From positions 1,126,001-1,190,000 of the forward strand of contig CP058931.1 of assembly GCA_024760505.1 (NCBI GenBank): a stretch of DNA of 64,000 nucleotides, given 5' to 3'. Each line of letters opens with the position of its first letter. The stretch's first letter is position 1. Position numbers and translations under genes: made by a program. Source of the DNA: Nitrospira sp. GTDB lineage: Bacteria > Nitrospirota > Nitrospiria > Nitrospirales > UBA8639. Below are positions 1 through 8,530 of the stretch, in pieces. The notes under the pieces are model-generated. The model searched no databases, was not told the origin of the DNA, and worked only from the letters and a program-made list of their open reading frames with translations.

Positions 1-928
1 GCAGCGCCTGAAGATCCTGTGAGAAGGCGATGACTGTCACAATCGTGCCGGGCCGACTCCGTTTCATGATGGTTGGAGTTAATGTGACATCAAGAGCTCC
101 AGCCTCGAACAGGCGCTCCATGATCCCCTCGTACAATTGGGGATTCATATCATCAATGTTCGTCTCAAGCTGAAAAACGCGTTCGGTGTGATTCAAAGAA
201 CCAGACTCTTGAACACCAACAAATAAACGCAACACATTAGGCCAGCCATGAGGATCGGCGGTACCCGCGCCATACCCCACCATTTGTGGTGTTAAGGGTG
301 GGAGGGGTTTACAATCTTGGGAGAGAGTTTTAACCAACGCGATCCCGGTCGGGGTCGTGAATTCAATGGCCGGTCCATTGGAGAAAATGGGAATGCCATG
401 GGCCATGTGCGCCACCGCCGGTCCCGGCACCGGAAGCAGCCCATGCGCCGTGGAAATAGTACCGGCTCCAAGATTGATAGGCGAAAATGACACCGTCGTC
501 ACGTCCAGATGCGCGCACCCCAGCAGGGTCCCAACAATATCCACCATCGAATCGATCACGCCCACCTCATGAAAATGGACCTTATTCGGTTCTTGGCCAT
601 GCACCCTACCTTCGGCTTCAGCCAGCAGTTGGAAGGTATGAAGGGCCTGCGTGCGAATGGTGTCGGGCAGACGGCTATTTCCTAACGTTTTTCGAATCGC
701 GGAGAGGGACAAGGGCTTGGTGAACCCTTTGTGAATATCCACATCCACTTTGGTAGCCCGGATGCTGTTGCGGATCACCTGTTGCTCGCAAAGCCGATAG
801 CCTTTGATGCCTAAACCTTTGAGCCCTTTTTCAAGAGCAGATAAGGGCACACCCGTGTCGACCAGGGCGCCGAGAAACATGTCCCCGCTGACACCTGAAA
901 ACGCGTCAATATGAAGATGTCTGTTCAC
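1..928 (-). CDS. larC: Nickel pincer cofactor biosynthesis protein LarC (partial, C-terminus beyond window)
   Basis: LarC inserts nickel into the pincer nucleotide cofactor of lactate racemase-type enzymes (CTP-dependent nickel insertase, cytoplasmic). Translating the minus strand from the GTG at 928 gives an N-terminus with the family signature HIDAFSGVSGDMFLGAL, later VHFHEVGVIDSMVDIVG, and a glycine/proline-rich TAHGLLPVPGPA segment. About 309 residues are visible; the family is usually near 400, so the C-terminus lies beyond the left edge. GTG is chosen because a GAGG sits about ten bases upstream and the protein then starts at the conserved position. larB lies 1.4 kb upstream on the same strand, separated by one opposite-strand gene. 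Neither larA nor larE is in the window. Confidence 0.9.
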   Translation of the reverse strand, partial: MNRHLHIDAFSGVSGDMFLGALVDTGVPLSALEKGLKGLGIKGYRLCEQQVIRNSIRATKVDVDIHKGFTKPLSLSAIRKTLGNSRLPDTIRTQALHTFQLLAEAEGRVHGQEPNKVHFHEVGVIDSMVDIVGTLLGCAHLDVTTVSFSPINLGAGTISTAHGLLPVPGPAVAHMAHGIPIFSNGPAIEFTTPTGIALVKTLSQDCKPLPPLTPQMVGYGAGTADPHGWPNVLRLFVGVQESGSLNHTERVFQLETNIDDMNPQLYEGIMERLFEAGALDVTLTPTIMKRSRPGTIVTVIAFSQDLQAL

Positions 929-1075
929 GAGATGATTCCTCAGTAAATTCAAAGCTCAAAACGTATCATATCAAGGAAGTCAAAGCGACTCTGAAGCAAC
1001 CAATAGGAACTTGTCGATCAGTGAAAGAGGAAATGAGTGATGATTAATCTTTTTCAAATTTTGCTTGGATCTTTC

Positions 1076-1290
1076 CGGGTTTCGCCCCGGCAGCCGAGGT
1101 CCTTTTGTTACGGCAAAAGGACCCAAAACCATGTTGGCTCTGGCGTGGCCCTTCGGGTTCCTTGCGCGGTTCGCCCATTCCGGCGGCGGCGCAAACTCGC
1201 GGAGTCTGTCCTGAGTTTTCTCGAAGGGCTCAGACAATGCGCCCCCGTCTTTCCGGAATCGGCTGCACTGCTCAGCCACGCCGAAGGCCG
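1076..1290 (-). repeat. Dispersed intergenic repeat, copy 1 (hairpin GGTCCTTTTG/CAAAAGGACC)
   Basis: A 10-bp perfect inverted repeat (1098-1107 and 1114-1123) is embedded in a stretch that, read on the minus strand, matches the plus-strand sequence at 10515-10575 almost base for base: the hairpin is followed by CTCGGC, a CCGGG block and GAAACCCGG. The flank to 1290 contains further sequence of the kind seen in such repeats (degenerate ORF-like, GC-rich). It lies between larC and a divergent gene. No gene is convincing in the rest of 929-1543; the ORFs here are by-products of the repeat. Confidence 0.65.
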
Positions 1291-1543
1291 AAGAAAAAAA
1301 TATCAGACAATTCCGCGATTTGATTGGTCTGAAGAGGAAATCTTTGGCACAATATGAAGCATATTCTCAATACCGATCGGCTGAGGATCTATGACCTGGT
1401 TGGAGATCACACCGTATTGAGAGACACTTCGTTATACTCCCAATGACATGGCTGCCCGGGGGTTGCGTTATTCGGGCATCCCTCGGGATTTAACGACCAT
1501 TGACTGACCAATGGAATTAACGTTTTTACACATAGGGAACCAG

Positions 1544-2395
1544 ATGCCTCGTTTATTTAAACTTTCTCTGAAAACGCTGCAAATTTTTGGCTTATGTCTC
1601 ACAATAGGTTTAGCCTTTTCCCAACAGGCTGTTGCAAAACCAAATAAAGGACCGGCAACTTCCCCCGTGAAAATTTCTGATGTGGTGGTTTCTCCTGATC
1701 CCTTTATCCTTGGGAAAAGTGGGTTGAAATTGACCCTGCTCGTGGAGTTGCCGTCATCGTTACGTGGAGCCAATGTGCTGGAAGTCTCTGCCATGATTAC
1801 GTCACCGACGCGGCGCTCCATGAGTTTTGTCGCACATCGTCTGTTGGTGGACGAACTGGAGACGAAAGGGAAGAATCTCACCATTCCAGTGGAGCTGATC
1901 TGGGATGGCAAAGATCAATACCATCAACTCGTTGCTGATGGATCGTATTTTTATGAACTCCAGGCCAAATTGATGGAGGATCAGGGGAATGGTCCCCGGA
2001 CGAAGATCGTGTCACGTCGGGTTCACGGGACACTCGAAGCGTTGGCGTATGTGGGTGAAGTGTTGCCTCCCCTACCTCCGGAACCGGATATTCCCGAAGA
2101 ACTTGAGATTCTCCGTGAGGGAGAGAGTTCTGAAGAGAGTGGTTCAAACACGGAGGAAGGCTTGAAGTCTTCCGACGATCCGCTGGTTCCAGAGGAAGAG
2201 GCTCCCATGGATGCTGCGGGTGTTCTTCAGCCGGAGGAGGCCGGGGGTTCCGAGGCCGACGTTCAAATCGGAGAACCGGAGGAGAAAGACGAGAGGATAA
2301 TCCCTGAAATCGAAGAGTCGCTAACATCGGAATCTTTGAACGAGCCGATGCCTGAGTTACCTAAGTCTGGGGAAGAGCTTCCGCTGGTCCGTTAA
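1544..2395 (+). CDS. Secreted protein with FlgD/Ig-like domain and acidic C-terminal tail
   Basis: Function unknown. The start at 1544 is preferred over an upstream ATG (1511) because AGGGA lies six bases before it and the product then opens with a signal peptide: basic residues, a hydrophobic stretch (LQIFGLCLTIGLAF) and a likely cleavage after AVA. Residues 35-165 look like a beta-sandwich of the FlgD/FlgD-Ig type (LIWDGKDQYHQLVADGSYFYEL, the typical 'W-DG-D..G..-A.G-Y-Y' pattern). The last 110 residues are rich in Glu, Pro and Ser and probably disordered. Its 3' end overlaps the 3' end of larB by 35 bases in convergent orientation. Confidence 0.7.
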   Translation: MPRLFKLSLKTLQIFGLCLTIGLAFSQQAVAKPNKGPATSPVKISDVVVSPDPFILGKSGLKLTLLVELPSSLRGANVLEVSAMITSPTRRSMSFVAHRLLVDELETKGKNLTIPVELIWDGKDQYHQLVADGSYFYELQAKLMEDQGNGPRTKIVSRRVHGTLEALAYVGEVLPPLPPEPDIPEELEILREGESSEESGSNTEEGLKSSDDPLVPEEEAPMDAAGVLQPEEAGGSEADVQIGEPEEKDERIIPEIEESLTSESLNEPMPELPKSGEELPLVR

Positions 2396-3131
2396 TGTTG
2401 ATGCGGTGGGCGAGACAGCCGGCTCCAAACCCGTTATCGATATTGACCACGCCGATTCCCGATGAGCAGGCATTCAGCATCGTTAGGAGAGGGGCAAGCC
2501 CGCCAAAATTTGCCCCGTAGCCCTGGCTGGTGGGCACGGCGACAATCGGGCGATCAACCAACCCTCCCACCACACTGGGTAAAACCCCATCCATTCCTGC
2601 GACAACAACGACGACTCGTGCCTGGTGAAGGCTTTCCTGGCGATCCAAGAGCCGATGTAAGCCTGCGACGCCAACATCATAAAGTGTGTGCACCCGGCTT
2701 CCCATGATTTCGGCGGTGACTTTGGCTTCTTCGGCCACTGGAATGTCGGAGGTGCCGGCCGTGACAATAAGAATCAACCCCTGCTTGTCTCGCTTGCTAT
2801 CGGAAAGAGAGACCATTCTGGCCATCTCATGATACACCGCCTTGCGGGCCAATCGCTTGAGGCTGCGCGCATTAGCGGGCGAGACCCGCGTCGCAAGGAA
2901 CGGTCCGCCGGCCTTTAACAATTTTCGAGCGATGGCCGTAATTTGTGCGGGTGTTTTTCCCTCGCACAGGATCACTTCCGGAAAACCCTGTCGAAGCGAC
3001 CGGTGATGATCCACTGAGGCAAACCCGAGATCTTCAAACGGGAGGGTGCGGAGCTGTCGAATGGCCTGGGGGACAGAAACGTGACCGCCTTGAACCCGTT
3101 GAAGCAAGGCCGCTAACCGGTCGTGATTCAT
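2361..3131 (-). CDS. larB: Nickel pincer cofactor biosynthesis protein LarB
   Basis: LarB carboxylates and hydrolyses nicotinic acid adenine dinucleotide, the first step to the nickel-pincer nucleotide. The 256-residue product matches the family: N-terminal helical region (LRTLPFEDLGFASVDHHRSLRQGFPEV), then an AIR-carboxylase-like fold with VTAGTSDIPVAEEA, GMDGVLPSVVGGL and the glycine-rich PTSQGYGANFGGLAPLL. Its start overlaps the gpsA stop by four bases, so the two are probably co-transcribed from upstream of gpsA. larC is the next gene on this strand, beyond the convergent gene at 1544-2395. Confidence 0.92.
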   Translation of the reverse strand: MNHDRLAALLQRVQGGHVSVPQAIRQLRTLPFEDLGFASVDHHRSLRQGFPEVILCEGKTPAQITAIARKLLKAGGPFLATRVSPANARSLKRLARKAVYHEMARMVSLSDSKRDKQGLILIVTAGTSDIPVAEEAKVTAEIMGSRVHTLYDVGVAGLHRLLDRQESLHQARVVVVVAGMDGVLPSVVGGLVDRPIVAVPTSQGYGANFGGLAPLLTMLNACSSGIGVVNIDNGFGAGCLAHRININGPAEALPQT

Positions 3132-4210
3132 GAATGAGCCCTGGGGCCAAAGGTTGCGGTGCTGGCGGAAAAAAGGCCATCGGTTTCGCCTTTCGCTAAT
3201 CGGGACATCAGATCTGTCACAATATGTCGGGGATTGCGCCCTTCAAATAACATCTGAAACACGCCGCGCACTATGGGCATATCCACCTGATAACGTTCAG
3301 CCAGCGCCATGGCAGCTCCGCTGGTGGGAACGCCCTCAGCCACGGTTCTGGTGGTTGAGCGCAATGTGGTCATATTCGCGCCCTTGGCCAACTGCATGCC
3401 GACCTGGTAATTCCGGCTCAACGTCCCGGTGCAGGTGAGCACCAGATCTCCCAACCCCGATAGCCCATAAAAGGTGGCGACATCGGCGCCCATGGCCCGG
3501 CCCAACCGGATCATTTCGGCCAGCCCTCTGGTGATTAAAGCTGCCCTCGCGTTAGATCCGAGGTCCAGCCCATCCACCACACCAGCGCCAATGGCCATGA
3601 CATTTTTTAAGGCCCCGCCCAGTTGCGCACCGATCATATCCCGTCCCGCATACACGCGAAACTGTGGAGTGATGAAGGCTTGTTGCAGACCATTGACCAG
3701 ATTGAAATCCCGCCCGGCGAGTAAAATGGTCGTGGGTTTCCAACGGCTCACTTCTGATGCGAAGCTGGGCCCGGAAAGAATGGTGATGAACGGATGCCAG
3801 ACGGCGGGGAGATGACTTTCGACCACCTGACTCATTAATTGCAATGTGCCTTCTTCAATGCCTTTGGTAGCGATGATGATGGGAAGGGGTTCCTTTAATA
3901 ACAGGTTGAGTTGCTTCACCATATTGGCCATGGCATGTGATGGTGCCGCGAGCAGGATGACATCCGTGCCCTGCACGCAATCCGGAAGACTGATCGTGGC
4001 CTGGATGGAATTGGGTAAGACTACCTCCGGGAGATACCAGGAATTTTCTCTGGTGCGTTGGATGGTCTCCGCGACCTCAGGTTCATGTGCCCATAAGCGG
4101 ATGCTGAATCCCTTGGTGGCCAGTAGGTGAGCCAAAGCCGTTCCCCAGGCTCCGGCGCCAATCACAGAGAGGACGCGAAAGGAAGAGGGTGTCACGGTGT
4201 CTCCTGGCAA
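3128..4210 (-). CDS. gpsA: Glycerol-3-phosphate dehydrogenase [NAD(P)+]
   Basis: Reduces dihydroxyacetone phosphate to sn-glycerol 3-phosphate for phospholipid synthesis, in the cytosol. The product has 360 residues, slightly longer than the usual 330-340. The N-terminal Rossmann motif is VIGAGAWGTALAHLL (residues 16-30). The catalytic-lysine region is GGALKNVMAIGAGVVDGL, followed by the conserved GLGDLVLTCTG and the C-terminal MPIVRGVFQMLF. Start at 4210 places the Rossmann motif about 15 residues in; a shorter form is possible. It overlaps larB by four bases. Confidence 0.95.
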   Translation of the reverse strand: MPGDTVTPSSFRVLSVIGAGAWGTALAHLLATKGFSIRLWAHEPEVAETIQRTRENSWYLPEVVLPNSIQATISLPDCVQGTDVILLAAPSHAMANMVKQLNLLLKEPLPIIIATKGIEEGTLQLMSQVVESHLPAVWHPFITILSGPSFASEVSRWKPTTILLAGRDFNLVNGLQQAFITPQFRVYAGRDMIGAQLGGALKNVMAIGAGVVDGLDLGSNARAALITRGLAEMIRLGRAMGADVATFYGLSGLGDLVLTCTGTLSRNYQVGMQLAKGANMTTLRSTTRTVAEGVPTSGAAMALAERYQVDMPIVRGVFQMLFEGRNPRHIVTDLMSRLAKGETDGLFSASTATFGPRAHS

Positions 4211-4478
4211 AGATGATTCATGAATGATGGTGGAGTTGGTGCATGGGCTAAAGGGGCAAAGCGATGTATCGGGAGAGAAACGTGCACCGGTCTGAGGGAA
4301 TGAATGAGGGTCGATGTTGGGATTGAATCGTGATCTATTGAGAAATTATAAAAATGACATGGGAAGTGAGTCAAATCATTTTGGGTGTTTCGCCTGGACG
4401 AATCGATGAAAATTGGGCAAGATAGAGAAATCCAACAATCATGAGACATATTTTATCTTAACAGAAATCAGGTGCTGT

Positions 4479-4826
4479 GTGAGTGAAACCAAGCCGTGTC
4501 CTTCTTGTGGCTATGATCTCCCTCTACAAGGACGGTTCTGTCCAAAATGCGGGAATCGGGTGGATCGAAAGCCTGTGGAGAATTCCAAGCAGGAGCCACT
4601 CAACCTTCGTATTCTCTACATCATGGTGGGCCTTCTCATCCTGGCGGTCTTATTCCCTCCTTGGCAAACGCCACCCGAACAGCCGCCGGAATTTTTAGGA
4701 TTTCACTTTATTACCTCCCCCCCCACGGATGGGGCCCAACGCAGCCCCATACTCCAAAACATTCAACTCTTCACGATTGCCGTGGCTGGGCTGTACTTTT
4801 CCTGGGCATTTAGGGGCAAGGGCTAA
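4479..4826 (+). CDS. Small zinc-ribbon protein with one membrane segment
   Basis: Unknown function. Starting at the GTG at 4479, the product (115 residues) begins with a zinc ribbon CPSCGYDLPLQGRFCPKCG, then a charged linker and a membrane segment (LRILYIMVGLLILAVLF, about residues 48-64), and ends with a second hydrophobic stretch (LFTIAVAGLYFSWAF). The longer reading from 4413 adds residues that do not resemble the zinc-ribbon family. The gene stands alone between gpsA (divergent) and a convergent peptidoglycan-binding gene. Confidence 0.6.
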   Translation: MSETKPCPSCGYDLPLQGRFCPKCGNRVDRKPVENSKQEPLNLRILYIMVGLLILAVLFPPWQTPPEQPPEFLGFHFITSPPTDGAQRSPILQNIQLFTIAVAGLYFSWAFRGKG

Positions 4827-4880
4827 CCAGGGCATTCCTCCGAGTCCGGCGAGGAGGTTCTTCATGAGGGGGACTTCTGA

Positions 4881-4935
4881 GGACACGGGACATCGGGTCT
4901 ATCTGGCCCCCAGATTCCCCCAATGTCCCGTGTCC
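4881..4935. repeat. Perfect 13-bp inverted repeat between convergent genes
   Basis: GGACACGGGACAT at 4881-4893 is repeated inverted at 4923-4935 with a 29-base loop. It lies between the convergent ends of the zinc-ribbon gene and the peptidoglycan-binding gene. There is no T-run, so it is either a REP-like element or a factor-dependent, bidirectional terminator. Confidence 0.55.
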
Positions 4936-4976
4936 TATCCGTGTGAGCCTCACGATTGATCCCGGATTACAGCGGG

Positions 4977-5900
4977 TTACTTGGTGACTTGCAGGATTTG
5001 TTGAATAGCCTCAGCCTTTTGCATCCGGAGAATCTGGTAGATTTTGGGACCATCTTCCAGAACGTATTGTCGGTCTTCGGCTTGCACTTTGGCGCACGGT
5101 CCTGGTTTGTTTTGCAAAGAAAGAAAACGGGTGGCTAGTGGAGGATTCCGTGAAATCCGTAAAATACTCACGGCACAGGCTTCCCCATCATAGGGTGCCG
5201 ACACGATGTTGGCGTCATCCCATTCCTGAATGTCATAGACATGAGTATGCACTTTGAGTTGGGGCACATTCGCATTCACCAGGGATGCAGTCGAGTCGAT
5301 ACACCGTTTAAATTCTTTCATGCAGGTGATGCGCGAGGTTTGCAGGACATCGTCGGTATTGCCTTCCTTGAGCATCCAGGAACCCTGGACTTCCACCCAT
5401 TGTCCCCATTCCTGATCGTGAAAGGTCTGCGGGGGAAGGAATGGGACCACACGATTTAAAAGGCGATCATCCTCGGTGAGGCGTTTCAGTGTGGGAAAGT
5501 CGAGGTCTCCGGTCTGAGAGAGACCTGAATGTTTCTGATAGGCTTTCAAGGCCTGTTTAGTTGTCTGGTCGAGAGTTCCCGTATAGGGTCCGACTCCATA
5601 TCCAAAGCGTCCGAGAAAAATCTGCACTCCGGTCATCAACGTACGAAATTCATCCGGCTTTTTCCGTAACGCCTCCAATTCTTCCTGACCCTTCTTGTCT
5701 AACGACATTTTTGCAGCGTCCATTTGTGGGGATTGATGGGTTGGGGGCGATGAAGATTCAGAAGATTTTTTGGGAGAGTGGGGTGTGTTCAGCTCTTCCT
5801 CCGAGGCAAAGCCGGAGCCATTGGAAAAGAGTACTGCCCCGATACCCATGAATACATACAGAGCCATCAATCCGACAAATTTACCGGTGTGTTGCGACAT
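4977..5900 (-). CDS. Exported peptidoglycan-binding-domain protein
   Basis: The 307-residue product has an N-terminal hydrophobic segment (VGLMALYVFMGIGAVLF), which acts as a signal peptide or anchor, then a Ser/Pro-rich linker. A PG_binding_1-like repeat follows at about residues 85-140 (IFLGRFGYGVGPYTGTLD, TKQALKAYQKHSGL, GDLDFPTLKRL). The C-terminal 160 residues are not recognised but hold paired cysteines (CMKEFKRC, EACAV), as expected for a periplasmic protein. Cell-envelope role inferred. It stands alone, convergent with the upstream neighbour. Confidence 0.7.
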   Translation of the reverse strand: MSQHTGKFVGLMALYVFMGIGAVLFSNGSGFASEEELNTPHSPKKSSESSSPPTHQSPQMDAAKMSLDKKGQEELEALRKKPDEFRTLMTGVQIFLGRFGYGVGPYTGTLDQTTKQALKAYQKHSGLSQTGDLDFPTLKRLTEDDRLLNRVVPFLPPQTFHDQEWGQWVEVQGSWMLKEGNTDDVLQTSRITCMKEFKRCIDSTASLVNANVPQLKVHTHVYDIQEWDDANIVSAPYDGEACAVSILRISRNPPLATRFLSLQNKPGPCAKVQAEDRQYVLEDGPKIYQILRMQKAEAIQQILQVTK

Positions 5901-6156
5901 ATCACATTCCCTTCTAAGAAACTAAAAAGCAGAACATCTGTGTGGTGTTCACTCAATACCTGTGGAGATCAGGATCATTCCAGGTGGAGTTCGTGGAGTC
6001 AAGAGCTGAAGACTGCTCGTCCATTGAGAGGTGAGCGGTGGTCCGCAAAAAGGTGAGATGGAGCAATGATGGAAAGAGTGGAGATGAGGGAGACCGACAA
6101 AAGCCCGGTAAAGATGGCCTCTGCTCTGATTGACGGTAGAACAGATGGACCATAGC

Positions 6157-6188
6157 AAAACGCCGGATGGAGCATGCCCCATCCGGCG
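6157..6188 (-). terminator. Rho-independent terminator of the Lys-rich small gene
   Basis: On the minus strand, a perfect 10-bp stem CGCCGGATGG/CCATCCGGCG (6179-6188 and 6161-6170) with an 8-base loop is followed by TTTT. It begins about 23 bases after the stop codon of the gene at 6211-6339. Confidence 0.75.
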
Positions 6189-6210
6189 TAATGTCCGCAC
6201 ACTGGGAAAA

Positions 6211-6339
6211 TTACCGTTTCTTCGTGGCAGCTTTTTTCTTGGCTGGAGCCTTTTTCTTGGCTGGAGCCTTTTTCTTGGCTGGAGCTTTTTTCTTGGCTGG
6301 AGCCTTTTTCTTGGCTGGAGCTTTCTTCTTTGTGGCCAA
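6211..6339 (-). CDS. 42-residue Lys/Ala/Pro-repeat protein, histone H1-like
   Basis: A very small basic protein made almost entirely of the hexapeptide APAKKK: MATKKK, four complete and one degenerate repeat, ending ATKKR. Likely a nucleoid-associated DNA- or RNA-binding peptide, by analogy with H1-like/AlgP-like tails. The TTG start at 6339 is chosen because GGGGG lies eight bases upstream and the protein then starts MATKKK, as such proteins usually do; an in-frame GTG at 6348 overlaps the ribosome site. A strong terminator follows. The same region read in other frames gives longer ORFs (RKRLQP or SSQEKG repeats), which are artefacts of the 18-bp DNA repeat. Confidence 0.75.
   Translation of the reverse strand: MATKKKAPAKKKAPAKKKAPAKKKAPAKKKAPAKKKAATKKR
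6236..6330. repeat. 18-bp tandem repeat, five units
   Basis: GGCTGGAGC recurs at 6241, 6259, 6277, 6295 and 6313, an exact 18-bp period with only C/T changes at one position. It encodes the APAKKK repeats of the overlapping minus-strand gene. Variation is synonymous (AAG/AAA lysine codons), which points to selection on the peptide. Confidence 0.9.
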
Positions 6340-6722
6340 AACACTCACCCCCTTTCAAATGAGATGCGACGTCGAAGCCGCAGTGATAGCTCACTCCTAC
6401 GATAGCAGTGAGTCTGTGAATAGGAACACTTGAGCCTGTTATTAGTGTAGGACGTCACGCGAAAAATTTATCGGTGCTATCGTTCTGCAATGCCAAGCGA
6501 TGTTCGGGAGCGAAATTGAAGAGGGAATGATGTAAGCAAGAAGTGTTTCGATAGTTGTGCATGATGATATGGAATCTATACTACAACGTCTAAGCAATTA
6601 ATTCCAGGAATTTTTAAATTTTTTTTGTGGTGATGAACCCGACACAAAACGCCTGTCAGATATTATGTCGGCGTGACGAAACGTAGCTCGATGAACAGGC
6701 TCGAGGAAAGAAGGAAAATTTT
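6340..6722. other. Intergenic stretch, no gene seen
   Basis: It contains the promoter region of the Lys-rich gene at its left end and the 3' flank of the DUF2914-like gene at its right end. The stretch is AT-rich around 6590-6630. I see no RNA or coding signal. Confidence 0.5.
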
Positions 6723-7895
6723 TCACTGTGTGATGGTCGTCAGCTCATGGGAGGGCGAATAATTTGCTTCGGCTGAGAACGCCATACGTCCGATGAGTCG
6801 CCCGTCTTCCGTCTCCACATTCACCCGCCATTCACCAGGCTGGAGCCGTTGTTTCATGGTGTACATGCGATAGCCGTGTTCTCTTCCGCCGGTGATGGAA
6901 ATGGGAATGCGATCCGTGGTGATGAATTCAGCCGACTTGGTGAGTGGTCGCCATTCCCAGTGGTGATAGATGGTGGTATGCAACGTGATCGGAGCAAATA
7001 CGGATGAAAAGCTATAGACGGGTGTGTCCGTTCCGACACGGTCATCGGACCGTTTCCACACAGCGTACCAGGGACCATCTTCATATGTGAGCAGGTACTC
7101 ATTCTGTTGCTTTTCGATGTGATGATAGATGCCTCCGGATTTGAGGGAGAGGGGAATGGGAGGAATCCAATTTAAAAAATATAACGTGGTGCACAGACCC
7201 ACCAGGGCGAAAGCCGGAAAACAAATGCTCAAGGAAGCCCTGATAGGAAGGTTGGAAATGCCGCGGAGTGTGAGCCTGACGGTTTCCCATACGACGGCTA
7301 TGGTGATGAGGGCACCGGTTAAAAAGACCGCGGCATTCATCCAGCCCGTCAAGACAGGGAGGAAAAAGGTCATAAAGCTTAAGGTGACGATCGTAAAGAG
7401 GCCCACCAGCATTTTGAGACTGGAATATCGTTTGGAAAGAAATTCATTGGCGATTAGCAACCCGACAATGATTCCCAAAAAGATGGCTGACGTGGACCAT
7501 GATGCACTCTGGGAATATAGGATGGCATAGGCACTGAACAGCCCGCCTAATAAGAATTGCATGGCCTTGCCAAAATGCGGACGGGCACGATGCATCAAAC
7601 TGAGGACATTCCACCCGGGTACGTCCGGTGTTGAGGGGATCAGTCCCAGTTGAAATCGTCCGGTGAGGATAATAAGCGTGCCCAGAAGCGTGATGTAGAG
7701 GAGGATAATCAGATTATCCAGCAATCGATCGATGCGTGTTAACGTGAGGGTGTCATAGGTCACGCCGGCGAAAAAAAAGACGGCCGGGAGAATGGGTTTG
7801 AGGAATGTCGAGTGCCATTGCATCATCGTCTGGGCCAATGTCGCCGTGAGAGGCGCGGTATACGTCGAAGACAATTTGTGAGTCGTTGGATTCAT
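6723..7895 (-). CDS. Polytopic membrane protein with C-terminal DUF2914-like domain
   Basis: Unknown function. Start at 7895 is chosen over 7955 because GGAAGGGG lies just before it. The product (390 residues) has about six to eight hydrophobic helices in the first 240 residues (for example ILPAVFFFAGVTYDTL, LIILLYITLLGTLIIL, SAIFLGIIVGLLIANEFL, FALVGLCTTLYFLNW). A C-terminal soluble domain follows, with PVYSFSSVFAPITLHTTIYHHWEW and PGEWRVNVETEDGRLIGRM, a pattern I associate with DUF2914. The promoter region is shared with the divergent methyltransferase-like pseudogene at 7985. Confidence 0.7.
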   Translation of the reverse strand: MNPTTHKLSSTYTAPLTATLAQTMMQWHSTFLKPILPAVFFFAGVTYDTLTLTRIDRLLDNLIILLYITLLGTLIILTGRFQLGLIPSTPDVPGWNVLSLMHRARPHFGKAMQFLLGGLFSAYAILYSQSASWSTSAIFLGIIVGLLIANEFLSKRYSSLKMLVGLFTIVTLSFMTFFLPVLTGWMNAAVFLTGALITIAVVWETVRLTLRGISNLPIRASLSICFPAFALVGLCTTLYFLNWIPPIPLSLKSGGIYHHIEKQQNEYLLTYEDGPWYAVWKRSDDRVGTDTPVYSFSSVFAPITLHTTIYHHWEWRPLTKSAEFITTDRIPISITGGREHGYRMYTMKQRLQPGEWRVNVETEDGRLIGRMAFSAEANYSPSHELTTITQ

Positions 7896-7984
7896 TGTAC
7901 CCCTTCCTTGAAAATCCTCGGAAGATCGATGGTATTTCTTAAAGGGGTGGGTCAAAACACTTCGGGAGCTTGTACAAGCTGTTT

Positions 7985-8446
7985 ATGAATCAAGACAATG
8001 AGAATGCATCGCCTTCCGCTCTTTCTCTGACGCTGGCCGGAATCCCATTTGTCCTTATCGGGTTGATCGCCTTCACCGGGCCACTGTGGCCCCCAGGCTG
8101 GAGCCTTCGAGCCATACTTGCTGGTGGCGGAGTGGTAGGCCTCTGAACGCTGCAGGCCATGGGGCTGCGACAAGTGAAGGTCTTCCCGGAAGTTCCCGGC
8201 CAAAGGAAACTCATTGTCCTCGGCCCTTACCGCTGGATCAGGCATCCCATGTATACCAGCGTCTTATTGGTGACCCTGGCTTGGACCCTGGGAAGTCCGC
8301 TTCCCTACCGTATGCTGTTGTGGGTGGGATTATTGGTGCCCTTATCGGTCAAACTCCGCTACGAAGAGGGCCTTTTGATGGAACGCTTTCCTGAATATGA
8401 GGCCTACCGACGTCAAACAAAAAGTCTCATTCCTCTTGTGTGGTAA
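7985..8446 (+). pseudogene. Isoprenylcysteine O-methyltransferase-like (ICMT/NnrU-type) gene with in-frame TGA
   Basis: Reading from ATG 7985, codon 54 is TGA (8144-8146) and the frame continues open to 8446. The reading before the stop has one and a half membrane helices (LTLAGIPFVLIGLIAF, LRAILAGGGVVGL). After it comes the ICMT signature: VFPEVPG, LGPYRWIRHPMYTSVLL, then RYEEGLLMERFPEYEAY and a C-terminal LIPLVW. A TGG tryptophan at the stop position would restore a normal 153-residue family member. Either a single G-to-A nonsense change, a sequencing error, or translation restarts at ATG 8159. The C-terminal half alone retains the SAM-binding RHP motif but lacks the first helices. Confidence 0.7.
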
Positions 8447-8530
8447 AGCCGATCGGGTTGTTGGTCAAAGAGTGGTGTAAATTGTGGTTATGCTGAGACA
8501 GGGCAGCTTTTTTTTTACATGGAAGAATAC

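Noticed and set aside
980..1357. Overlapping ORFs on both strands
   Set aside because: They coincide with the dispersed repeat (same hairpin and GC block at 10425-10580), so their readings come from repeat sequence rather than a gene.
5949..6394. Two longer ORFs with RKRLQP and SSQEKG repeats
   Set aside because: They are other frames of the 18-bp repeat. The APAKKK frame has ribosome site, terminator and synonymous variation and is preferred.
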